Assembly (NCBI GenBank): GCA_038502055.1
Contig: JAXRKN010000028.1
Location: forward strand, 434,001-498,000
DNA from: Tanytarsus gracilentus
Lineage: Eukaryota > Arthropoda > Insecta > Diptera > Chironomidae
Direction of reading: 5' to 3'
Length of the DNA stretch: 64,000 nt
Position numbers and translations under genes: made by a program. Below the pieces are notes generated by a model, which was not told where the DNA came from, made no database searches, and saw only the letters and a list, made by a program, of their open reading frames with translations. This document shows positions 1 to 9,979 of the stretch, piece by piece (the first letter of the stretch is position 1; each line of letters starts with the position of its first letter).

Positions 1-2947
1 ACTGATTTTAGCAATAAAATAAGGAATTTTTAGATCACGATTTACAATCATGGCAAGGAAAGGACGATCAACGTTGAACTCAATGTTGGGAACTGGTGGT
101 GAAAAGCTTAAAGCCACGACCGAGAAAGATGTCAATGAGGTTGCAATACTTCCTTCTTCGTTCACTTCTAATGCCGCCTGTTGAACAGCATTCGAAATCT
201 GAAGAGGTTCGCTAGCTAGATTTTTTATTTCAGAGTATCGAGTAAATGGTTTTTTAATTCCCATTTTTTGCAGTGGGTTCACAAGATTTGTAGTACTTTC
301 GACTTTAAATTTGGGCATAGTCAAATTGACATTTGCATAGTTGTCTCTATGAAGCGATTCAATCATGTTATCAATATCCTCAAATTGTAATTTTTGCATG
401 ACAGTTTCAATATTGTATGGTTCTTTGGGTTTCACGACAATCATTGAATCAGACGAATTATAAGGAATAGCAACCCACTCAGCTATATCACCTACGCTAC
501 CAAAAGGAAGTTTCTTTCTTAATGACATCATGCGAATACGGACTTGTTGTTTATCAAACTTATTGAAAGAACCATATTTAACATGGTTAAATTTGTAAAT
601 CCAACCACCTTTAAAGTAAACGGCAGATGACAAAATCATCTTAGTGGCCGGATCAGCTTGAGCTTTAATCAACGGTAAAGCGCCTTTTGTCTTTCTTGAA
701 ATCCAGTCATTATAAGTTCTCTGAAAGTTCTGTGGTTGTGTGAAATCGGTACTGATAATCTCGATTGCGTCATTTCCTTTAAATTTCGGGTTTAACCTGA
801 TGAAAAAAATTGGTATTAACAATTAAAGTTTATAAGACAATTTGCAGGACAATTTGTTTTTTTCTTACGCTAAATTATCAGCAATAAAGAAAGCCGATGC
901 GAATTGTAATTCTCTGTATCCTGGCTCAATGAGCATCGATCTTATGAGTTGTTCAATTTGGTTAGGTTTTTTGTAGGAGATTGCTCTGTCAATTTCATTT
1001 TTTGTTTCATCTATACTGCCAGCAGCTAAGTAACTTAGCAATAGTTGAGGTGAGAGGGGGCACATGACCAGGTTTTGATCAAGCGTGTTGGAAAACTAGA
1101 AATAAATAAAAAAGTTTTAATGCAACAAATTAAAAATATTAACTTACTTTCAGAAGATTCCATGCAAACTTAGATATGGGCTTATAACTTTCAAATTTTT
1201 CTCCTTGTTGCTCATTTGAAGCCTGCTGATAAAATGGTCTTTTTATGGAACGCTGCTGAGAATTTGTTTGATACATTTGTTGATTGTTGGGAGGAGCCGT
1301 GTTCGGTCTATTTTGAGGTCCATTTGGCAATTTATTCCCATTGTTCTGATTCATATTACTGCTTTGCCCAAGGTTTTGTGAAGGACTTTGAGTATATGGA
1401 TTGGTGGGTGCAAAATTTTGATTTTCTGCAGATCCGCCATTTTGATTGTTTTGATTATTGTAAATAGGTTTCATCCCATTATTTTCATGAGTAGGCGGTC
1501 TTGAACTTTTATTTCGCCAACCGGAATTTGAGTTTTGAGGATATTGTGTATTTTCATTTGAGGGCCTATTATCATATCTACTATTTTCAAAACTTAAACT
1601 TGGATTTGCATTATTTTGTCCACCAAATTGATTGTTCTGGTTAGATTGACCATTTCTTCGATTTCCTATAGGTGGAGAATTTCCTTGAGTTCCTGGGAAA
1701 CTTCCATATATATTTTTATTATTTTGCGCACCATAATTATTGTTTGACTGTGTCGTATCTGTTTCTCCTGAGCGAGTGGGAACTGTTTGAGAATGTTTCT
1801 TTCCCCCGGAAATGGAATTAACTATACCTGCTTCGAATTGTGTATTTTCATTTGAGGGCCTATTATCATATCTACTATTTTCAGAACTTAAACTTGGATT
1901 TGCATTATTTTGTCCACCAAATTGATTGTTCTGGTTAGATTGACCATTTCTTCGATTTCCTATAGGTGGAGAATTTCCTTGAGTTCCTGGGAAACTTCCA
2001 TATATATTTTTATTATTTTGCGCACCATAATTATTGTTTGACTGTGTCGTATCTGTTTCTCCTGAGCGAGTGGGAACTGTTTGAGAATGTTTCTTTCCCC
2101 CGGAAATGGAATTAACTATACCTGCTTCGAATTGTGTATTTTCATTTGAGGGCCTATTATCATATCTACTATTTTCAAAACTTAAACTTGGATTTGCATT
2201 ATTTTGTCCACCAAATTGATTGTTCTGGTTAGATTGACCATTTCTTCGATTTCCTATAGGTGGAGAATTTCCTTGAGTTCCTGGGAAACTTCCATATATA
2301 TTTTTATTATTTTGCGCACCATAATTATTGTTTGACTGTGTCGTATCTGTTTCTCCTGAGCGAGTGGGAACTGTTTGAGAATGTTTCTTTCCCCCGGAAA
2401 TGGAATTAACTATACCTGCTTCGAATTGTGTATTTTCATTTGAGGGCCTATTATCATATCTACTATTTTCAGAACTTAAACTTGGATTTGCATTATTTTG
2501 TCCACCAAATTGATTGTTCTGGTAAGATTGACCATTTCTTCGATTTCCTATAGGTGGAGAATTTCCTTGAGTTCCTGGGAAACTTCCATATATATTTTTA
2601 TTATTTTGCGCACCATAATTATTGTTTGATTGTGTCGTATCTGTTTCTCCTGAGCGAGTGGGAACTGTTTGAGAATGTTTCTTTCCCCCGGAAATGGAAT
2701 TAACTATACCTGCTTCGAATTTATCGAGAGGAGATGGAGTCTGTGAAATAAATCCTTGAGCATTATTTTGTTCGAAAGCTTTTTGACTTTCTTGTAAACG
2801 TTGACGTTGTGTTTGTCCGATCATTGATTGTGGGTTTATTGCATATTGTGCTTGTTGTGGGTTAAAAGCACCAAAAAATAATTGATATTGTCCTGTTTCC
2901 GGATTAGAAGATGATGGAAAATAGATTTTATCTGGAATGTTGTCATC
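1..2947 (-). CDS. Serpin copy A with Asn-rich tandem-repeat extension (3' cut by window)
   Basis: Exons read on the minus strand: about 1148-2947, 869-1095 and 1-796, each with GT/AG junctions; the window stops three codons before the end expected from copy B. The first exon encodes a hydrophilic Asn/Gln/Ser/Gly-rich extension of about 590 residues including four 98-residue repeats, then FAWNLLK, which starts the serpin fold at helix A. The rest covers CPLSPQLLLSYL, the shutter and sheet region, and the hinge EEGSIATSLTSF followed by a Leu at P1 by spacing. It is nearly identical to copy B over the serpin core. No signal-peptide exon is visible in the 225 bp between this copy and copy B. The first in-frame ATG is at 2824, and the exon opens with an acceptor at 2947. 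Serpins trap serine proteases by loop insertion; which protease is targeted cannot be told. It could be a cassette of gene B, a leaderless gene or a decaying copy, though no break is seen. Confidence 0.85.
1537..2712 (-). repeat. Four tandem 294-bp coding repeats in serpin A
   Basis: A landmark in the repeat recurs at 1830, 2124, 2418 and 2712, exactly 294 bp (98 codons) apart, so the frame is kept. Units are almost identical. A Ser/Phe difference (LSSENS versus LSFENS) alternates S,F,S,F from the N-terminus, suggesting that a two-unit block was duplicated as a whole. Each unit encodes a low-complexity Asn/Gln/Gly/Ser segment. Copy B contains one diverged unit (about 4704-5020). Confidence 0.95.
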
Positions 2948-3171
2948 TTATTTAAGAAGCCATTATTAAGAAAAGATAAGCTCTTATCTCATCTTTGTAT
3001 ATATTATTGAAGTTAAAGAGACTCGCTTGTACTTAGCTTTTAAAAAAGGAGAAAATTGTAATTTTATTTCATTGTTAAAAGTTGAATAAACATCACCAAA
3101 AGTAATTAAAAATATGTGTTGGTTAATTAGTTTTTTAAATCTCACACAATTTATAGCATGAATGCCACTAT

Positions 3172-5405
3172 TCAAGGTGCACTGATTTTAGCAATAAAAT
3201 AAGGAATTTTTAGATCACGATTTACAATCATGGCAAGGAAAGGACGGTCAACGTTGAACTCAATGTTGGGAACTGGTGGTGAAAAGCTTAAAGCCACGAC
3301 CGAGAAAGATGTCAATGAGGTTGCAACACTTCCCTCTTCGTTCACTTCTAATGCCGCCTGTTGAACAGCATTCGAAATCTGAAGAGGTTCGCTGGCTAAT
3401 TTTGTTATTTCGGAGTATCTAGTGAATGGTTTTTTAATTCCCATTTTTTGCAGTGGGTTCACAAGATTTGTAGTACTTTCGACTTTAAATTTGGGCATAG
3501 TCAAATTAACATTTGCATAGTTGTCTCTATGAAGCGATTCAATCATGTTATCAATATCCTCAAATTGTAACTTTTGCATAACAGTTTCAATATTGTATTG
3601 TTCTTTGGGTTTCACGACAATCATTGAATCAGACGAATTATAAGGAATAGCAACCCACTCTGCTATATCACCTACGCTACCAAAAGGAAGTTTCTTTCTT
3701 AATGACATCATAGGAATTTGAAATTGTTGATTATTCAATTTAGTAAAAGTACCAAGATGAGCAGGGTTGAATTTGTAAATCCAACCACCTTTAAAGTAAA
3801 CGGCAGATGACAAAATCATCTTAGTGGCCGGATCAGCTTGAGCTTGAATCAACGGTAAAGCGCCTTTTGTCTTTTTTGAAATCCAGTCATTATAAGTTCT
3901 CTGAAAGTTCTGGGGTTGTGTGAAATCGGTTCTGATAATCTCGATTGCGTCATTTCCTTTAAATTTAGTGTTTAACCTGATGAAAAAATGGTATTAATTA
4001 TTAAAAGTTAATAAGACAATATGTTTTTTTCTTACGCTAAATTATCAGCAATAAAGAATGCCGTTGCGAATTGTAATTCTCTGTATCCTGGCTCATTAAG
4101 CATCGATCTTATGAGTGTTTCAATTTGGTTAGGTTTTTTGTAGGAGATTGCTCTGTCAATTTCATTTTTTGTTTCACCTGTACTACCAGCAGCTAAGTAA
4201 CTTAGCAATAGTTGAGGTGAGAGGGGGCACATGACCAAGTTTTGATCAAGCGTGTTGGAAACCTAGAAATAAATTAAAAATTATTAATGCAACAAATTAA
4301 AAATATTAACTTACTTTCAGAAGATCCCATGCAAACTTAGATATGGGCTTATAACTTTCAAATTTTTGTCCTTGTTGCTCATTTGATGCCTGCTGATAAA
4401 ATGGTCTTTTTGTGACACGCTGCTGAGAATTTGTTTGATACATTTGTTGATTGCTTTGAGGAGCCGCGATTGGTCTATTTTGAGGTCCATTTGGAAATTT
4501 ATTCCCATTGTTCTGATACGTATTACTACTTTGCCCATGGTTTTGTGAAGGACTTTGAGTATATGGATTGGTGGGTGCAAAACTTTGATTTTCAGCAGAT
4601 CCGCCATTTGGATTATTTTGATTATTGTAAAAAGGTTTCATTCCATTATTTTCATGATTAGGCGGTTTTGTACTTCTATTTTGCCAACCGGAATTTGAGT
4701 TTTGAGGATTTTGTGTATTTTCATTTGAGGGCCTATTATCATATCTACTATTTTCAGAACTTAAACTTGGATTTGCATTATTTTGTCCGGCATTATTTGG
4801 TCCAACAAATTGATTGTTCTGGTTAGATTGACCATTTTTTCGATATCCTGTAGGTGAAGAACTTCCTTGATTTGCTGGGAAATTTCCAAGTACATTTTTA
4901 TTATTTTGCGCACCATAATTATTGTTTGACTGTGTCGTATCTGTTTCTCCTGAGCGAGTGGGAACTGTTTGAGAAGGTTTCTTTCCCCCGGAAATGGAAT
5001 TAACTTTACCTGCTTCGAATTTATCGTGAGGAGATGGAGTCTGTGAAATAAATCCTTGAGCATTATTTTGTTCGGAAGCTTTTAGACTTTCTTGTAAACG
5101 TTGACGTTGTGTTTGTCCGATCACTGATTGTGTTTGTTGGTTAAAACCACCAAAATATACTTGATACTGTCCTGTTTCCGGATTAGATGATGGAAAATAG
5201 ATTTTATCTTGATTGATGTCATCTTATTAAAGAAGCCATTATTTAGAGAAGCAGTGATATAAAATTAAAATAGAGAAACATACCACCAAGGTTACAAAAG
5301 TATCTTTTTCTTTATTATTAAAACTATAAGAAAAACAAGGATATTTTAAAAGGAATAAAAAATTACCTTGGCAAGATACCAAACTGCACACAAGCAGCAA
5401 TAAAT
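3172..5405 (-). CDS. Serpin copy B with Asn-rich N-terminal extension
   Basis: Minus-strand exons: signal exon 5367-5405, extension exon 4315-5222, 4036-4262 and 3172-3976 (stop TGA at 3172-3174). The signal exon encodes LLLLVCSLVSCQ, a hydrophobic leader core, and starts in phase 1, so a short upstream first exon is needed. A 10-nt candidate at 5523-5532 (ATG TTT TTG C) would keep frame and give MFLHLLLLVCSLVSC, but its donor (GTTGAG) is weak. The mature protein has a roughly 270-residue Asn/Gln-rich region before the serpin fold. The hinge reads EEGSVATSLTSF; counting from Gly P15 puts Leu at P1 and Ser at P1', which would suit a chymotrypsin- or elastase-like target (inference). The C-terminal VDRPFLAMI strand is typical of serpins. 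An AATAAA lies at 3068-3063. Total about 662 residues, far longer than the usual 370-420. Confidence 0.88.
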
Positions 5406-5532
5406 CTGTGAAAATATATTTAAAGTTTAAAAGCTCCAAATAAAAGGTTGAAGGACGATTTTATTTTTAACAAATAAATTTTATATCTAAAGTGTCAACT
5501 AAAAGCTTTAAAATTGCTCAACGCAAAAACAT

Positions 5533-6050
5533 GAACAACACATTCACAAGTGTATGAAGAAACGAGATTTTCAGCGAGGAGTGGGTTTTTTCCAAGATAA
5601 TAATTTGCCGAAATCTTTTTAATTACAATGTATAACCAGAAATTTTTGCTAAATAATTTTTACTTTTTAATGAAAGTTTTCCCCCTGTTTTCAACAAGAG
5701 TGTTGTGTCTCCCTAAATTTTATCATTTAAATCGTTTTAGTGTGTTTTCAATCTTCAATTTCTTTTAAATATGTTTATAAGTGTTTATTCTTCAACAAAT
5801 TCATCGAGTCACATCGTTAAATAACGTAAGGAAGTGAGAATGAGGAAAAATAATTTCGAGGGAAAAATTTCTGAGAAAAATTTCACTCTCCATTCGTTGC
5901 TTTCTCTCGCTCATTCTCACTTCGAGAGTACTCTCTCAAATATTTTCTTCATAATATGAAGAAGTTTTTTTATTTTATTTTAAATAATTTATTTTTTTTT
6001 TAAAATCATTTTTTCAAATTTACGCTATATGTTAAAAGATTGTCTTTTCT
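5533..6050. other. Intergenic, upstream of serpin B
   Basis: AT-rich sequence with runs of A and T and CT-rich stretches (about 5885-5940, repeated CTCTC and TCATTCTCAC). I see no coding potential. It presumably contains the serpin B promoter, but no convincing TATA/Inr pair was found. Confidence 0.5.
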
Positions 6051-6640
6051 GTGCCGTGAGTGGTCCAGCCTATACGGTTAGTTAAGGCTGAGGACGGTAG
6101 TAGTGACGGAAACTTTATTCAATGCCGTCGACCACTTTTATTTATTATTGTATTTCGGGGGACAGCGGGACTTTAGGGAATCACGGCTTTTCTCTAAGTG
6201 ATTTAAAATATATTGTTGATTTGGTTTTGATTAGTTGGAAACTGTATTATCTGTTCAGTAAACAAGACTGTTCTCAACCGTAGTTTCTATAGAAACTACA
6301 AACAAAAATCATTCGAAAACAAAAACTTACAAATTACAAAAAACAAAAACACTAACACACTAACATTGCCGTAAAGGTATTTTAAAATGCCCTATTAACC
6401 AACGCTGATGGTAGAGGGTGGTTGGCCCGACATCAGTTCTCACTAACGATTATCTAATTGTATTTATTCCGAGAAGGGGTTTGTTCGTAACCTGTGGCTT
6501 GTATCGACTGTAGATACTTGCCTAAGTAGCCCGCTAGACCCTGCTTTTCCGAGGAATCGGGGGTCAATCATGTGTGGTTGCGTTGGACGTCTCTCCTACT
6601 TCGGTAGTGGCCACCTAATCGTCATCTAATCTAATCTAAA
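6050..6640 (+). mobile_element. Probable non-coding retroelement remnant (SINE or truncated non-LTR)
   Basis: This block is clearly more GC-rich than its flanks and has no long ORF. Its right end carries a short tandem tail of TCTAA units (about 6626-6640), as at the 3' ends of many insect non-LTR elements and SINEs. It contains a perfect 20-bp palindrome (6280-6299). No tRNA-type A/B boxes or reverse transcriptase motifs were recognised, so the class is uncertain. Confidence 0.45.
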
Positions 6641-7190
6641 TAATTTTTACTTTTTCGAAAATAATTTTTGTATTACTCAAATATCATTTAAATCTTCATG
6701 ATTGGATTTTTCCTTATCAAAACTATCAACTTGTTAATTTATGCGTAGTAAAATGCAAAGACTAAGACTAATTCCTAAGAAATATTCACTTACAAGCTTT
6801 AAAACCCATCGAAAAACTTTTTTACCCCTTTAGCTCTTTAGCTCGTAATGACCTTTGAAAGTAATACAAGAACTTGGACTTTTTTATGCAAGACTACGTC
6901 TTATCGACTTTAATAACAAGCTTGAACTAAGATGAGTAGCAATGAAATGATCACAATGTTTCATGTTAATGTTTCGCAATGTTTTTTTTTTCGAAAAACT
7001 GTTTCAAGATGATCGCTCGAAAGCTTCATGAAAGAATCAAGAGTGACAGGGTCTAAAAAATTAAGGCCTAAATTTTGAAATAAATAAATTTGATCAAAAT
7101 TTTAGCGAGAAAAAATATTTTTAAAAAATCAAAAAATATTTATTTTTGATAAAATTTGAATCAAAAATTTTTTTGTTGAAAAAGTTTATT
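6641..7190. other. Intergenic AT-rich DNA
   Basis: No ORF, RNA gene or repeat structure is recognisable here apart from A/T homopolymer runs. It ends at the AATAAA of the small candidate gene to its right. Confidence 0.5.
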
Positions 7191-7202
7191 TAATTTATTT
7201 TT

Positions 7203-7442
7203 CTACCTAGCACAAACATCATAATCTTTAAACCCTGCGCATGTTGTCTGTATTTTTCTCATTCTTGTTTCAACAGTGATCGAGTGAACATCAAAATTTA
7301 TTTTTGTTAAGTTTTCACAACAATATTTTTTCAAGATGTTAATAAAACTAGTTTTAGGTAAGTTTTCAAGTTTTATATACTTTGTTAAAGTTTTTACTGG
7401 CATTAATGCAACAAGAAAATATCTTACAATTGGATTTTGCAT
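7203..7442 (-). CDS. Candidate small gene, 79-residue unknown protein
   Basis: An ATG-initiated ORF of 79 codons whose surroundings look like a compact gene. A TATAAATA-type box lies about 75 bp upstream (minus strand, 7511-7522), and an AATAAA (7199-7194) directly follows the stop. The product is basic, has four cysteines and ends in TTCAGFKDYDVCAR; residues 5-14 are mildly hydrophobic but not a clear signal peptide. I do not recognise a family. A GTAAGA right after codon 5 could be a donor, so the true product may be spliced. It could be a chance ORF in AT-rich DNA. Confidence 0.3.
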   Translation of the reverse strand: MQNPIVRYFLVALMPVKTLTKYIKLENLPKTSFINILKKYCCENLTKINFDVHSITVETRMRKIQTTCAGFKDYDVCAR

Positions 7443-7510
7443 GATAAGAAAAAGAATCTCACATACGTGTGTGAACTCAATCGGTAACTGTGGGTATTTC
7501 CAGTAAATTA

Positions 7511-7522
7511 ATATTTATATGC
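7511..7522 (-). promoter_or_regulatory. TATA-like box upstream of the small ORF
   Basis: On the minus strand the sequence reads ATATAAATAT, about 75 bp before the ATG at 7442, a normal distance for a short 5' leader. Significance depends on whether the ORF is real. Confidence 0.3.
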
Positions 7523-7589
7523 ATAGACAACAGGTTTTTAATGAAGATAAAACATTCGCTGAAAGTTCTTTTGTGATGTTTTAATTTTT

Positions 7590-7800
7590 AGTGTAACCCA
7601 CGAAGTGGTGTAACAATTATATGCGCGTATTTCCGTCCGTCCGTCCGTCCGTCCGTCTGTTCCATCGAGATCTCGGCTCCTGAGATAGCTAGAGACTTCT
7701 AGTTTTCGCCAAATGGTAGGTCTATGAATTTAGATTCGGCCATTTTAGGAATTATGAGGGTCATGACCACAGGTCGTGCCATGGACAGCCCTAAATGCAT
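7590..7800. repeat. CCGT microsatellite in a likely interspersed repeat
   Basis: Five tandem CCGT units at about 7633-7653 sit between conserved-looking, GC-richer flanks. CCGT runs of this kind often occur inside dispersed mobile elements in invertebrates (general knowledge). There is no coding capacity. From 7800 to 8260 I see only T-rich sequence and a short GGCCGGCCGG palindrome near 7947. Confidence 0.45.
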
Positions 7801-8260
7801 TTTTAAAAATTTCCTTTTTGGCTTCTTTTCTTTCTTTTGTTCTGTTTTTTTTTCTTCTCCTCCATGCCTTGCCTATTCCTTTTTTAAAAGTTGGCTTCTT
7901 CCTCGTTCTCGTTTGTGATTGTTTTATGTTTTTGAAGAATGCGTCCGGCCGGCCGGTGCCACTAATGTTAATTTTTCATTGCTTTTGTTTCTTATTAAAT
8001 TCATCAATCAATTAAAATTAATGGTTCCTTCATTGAAAAGCTTCTCCTAGCTTTTGGAAGTTTTTATTAATTAATTTTCCAACACTGATCTGTTCCAAGT
8101 GGGCTACACGGCAATTCCCACGTGTGGGTTTTGAAACATTTTTTTGTACATTTTCAAAGAAAAAGTATTATTTTTTCCTGTTCCTTTTTGCCGATATGAA
8201 ACTTTTTTGTGTGTCTGATTTTTATAATACATTTTTTTATGCAAATTTTTATTTTTGCAG

Positions 8261-9804
8261 GATTGACGCTCTTATTTGCGGTTGTTATTGAACAGGTGCG
8301 ATCTGAAGGTATTACTTATTCATTACTGTTAAATTTTTATATACCTAAAGTAATTTTTTGAAGATTATTTCCGCGATGAGGAAGGAAAAATTTATACAAT
8401 CGGGCAATGGGGCGAACGACGTTATGGAGGTGGTGGATACTTTTCAAAAGACCACACGAACTTTCGAGTTGATGCTAAAAATATTATAAAATTTGGATGG
8501 AACTTGTTTAAAAACATCGAGGATGAAAATTTTATCTTGAGTCCTTTGTCGCCTCAATTACTTCTCAGTTATTTGGTTAATGAAACATCAAGAGACCTTG
8601 AATCACATGACGAATTGGTGAAAAATATTCATTATGATAATTACCTTCCTCTCGAAAATTTGGTTGATCAAATGCTTAAAGAAGGAACAAACAGAGAATT
8701 AAAAATCAAAAATGCTTTCTTCATTAGGAACGACGCTGAGTAAGAAAATACACTTTTACAAAATTGAACCATTTAATTCTAATTAAATTATTATAGGCTC
8801 AAAAAAACACTTTTTAACCCAACAGCTCCTTATGAAAAGAAAGAAAACAAAAAAGAAAACAAATCCAAGGACAAAAAGAACAAAAACGCTGAAGAAGATA
8901 TTTCAAAATTGATCGATGTTCGTAACTTGGGAAATAATCGACCGCTCGACATTTTCTTCTCAAACTTTACGCAACCCGAAAAGGTTAAAGAATCATACAA
9001 GGATTGGGTTAAAAAGGCAACCAAGAACGTTATTAGAAATGCTGATATTGAGATTGATCAAGATACCGAAATGATCCTCGCAAGTACGATTTACTTCAAA
9101 GGTCAGTGGCTCTTTTCATTCAACAAAACTGAGCAAATGGATTTTACACTTCCAAATCAAGAAACTATTAAAGTTGATGCCATGAGAATTCGAAAGAAAT
9201 ATCATTCGGGTACATTTGATAACTTGCCAGCAAAGTGGGCCGCAATTCCTTACAATTCCACTGAAGCTCTCGTTATTATAATGCCAAACGAGGGAGAAGA
9301 TATTAACGAATTAATTGCAAATATGACAGGAAATGAAATGACCGAAATTATTGATGATATTTCTGGATATCCAACAAGCAACTGGCTCAACATTACCATG
9401 CCAAAATTTAAAATCAGTTCCAAAATCAATTTGAGAGAACCATTGGAAAAAATGGGAATTAAGAAAATTTTCACATCTGAAGCCGGAATCGTACTTTATC
9501 AAAATGGAAAAATTTCACGTCTTGCTGCTGCAACTCAACAATCATCTTTGGAAATCGATGAAACTGGCTCAATTGGTAATATTATAAATTTAATATTTTT
9601 TAAAACAATATTAAAGTTTTTTTCTCTTAACTTTTTTAAGGTGCCTCTGCCACAGCATTCTCAATTGTTGCATTGACAATTCAACGTGAAACTGAAGATT
9701 CTGACTTTGTTGTTGATCGTCCATTTATTGCGGTCATCATCGATCGCAAATATGGTGTGCCATATTTTATTGGCAAAATTTCAGATCCATCTAAGAGCGA
9801 ATAA
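8261..9804 (+). CDS. Serpin C with Lys/Glu-rich insertion
   Basis: Plus-strand exons: 8261-8308, 8364-8739, 8797-9575 and 9641-9804 (stop TAA 9802-9804). The first listed exon encodes the leader core LTLLFAVVIEQ and begins in phase 1, so the initiator ATG lies on a short upstream exon that I could not place. The serpin starts at FGWNLFKNI and has SPLSPQLLLSYL, the same exon junctions as copies A and B, and a charged insert (about residues 150-175) rich in Lys, Glu and Asn before IDVRNLGNN. The hinge ETGSIGASATAF is a good inhibitory hinge; spacing from Gly P15 puts Leu at P1 and Thr at P1'. An intron splits the hinge Gly codon. About 455 residues, likely secreted. A plus-strand AATAAA follows near 9893. 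It is convergent with serpin D. Confidence 0.9.
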
Positions 9805-9979
9805 TTTAAACGATTGCAATCGATTGTCATAAAAAAAATGTCATAAAAAAATGTCATAATATTCAATGACTTTAAAATGAATTCAGTATACTCAATAAAA
9901 AATTTTTATAAAAAAAGTTTTTATTTTAATCACAAATTTAACTTAAAAAATAAATTAAGTTTTAAATAAATAAATTATT

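Noticed and set aside
1216..1467. Plus-strand ORF opposite the serpin A extension (also 4431-4661 in copy B)
   Set aside because: It is the antisense shadow of the Asn/Gln-rich coding repeat; the duplicated shadow follows from the duplication itself.
1537..2712. Regular repeats resembling a CRISPR array
   Set aside because: The units are 294 bp, contiguous, coding and in frame, with no spacers; this is an internal protein repeat in a eukaryotic gene.
7724..8015. Two overlapping plus-strand ORFs with Phe/Ser/Leu-rich products
   Set aside because: T/C-rich low-complexity sequence within a repeat-like block; both frames look like composition artefacts.
8208..8261. ATGAAACTTTTT as the missing first exon of serpin C
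   Set aside because: The phase-compatible splice creates a TGA at the junction, and readthrough meets a stop; no workable join was found.
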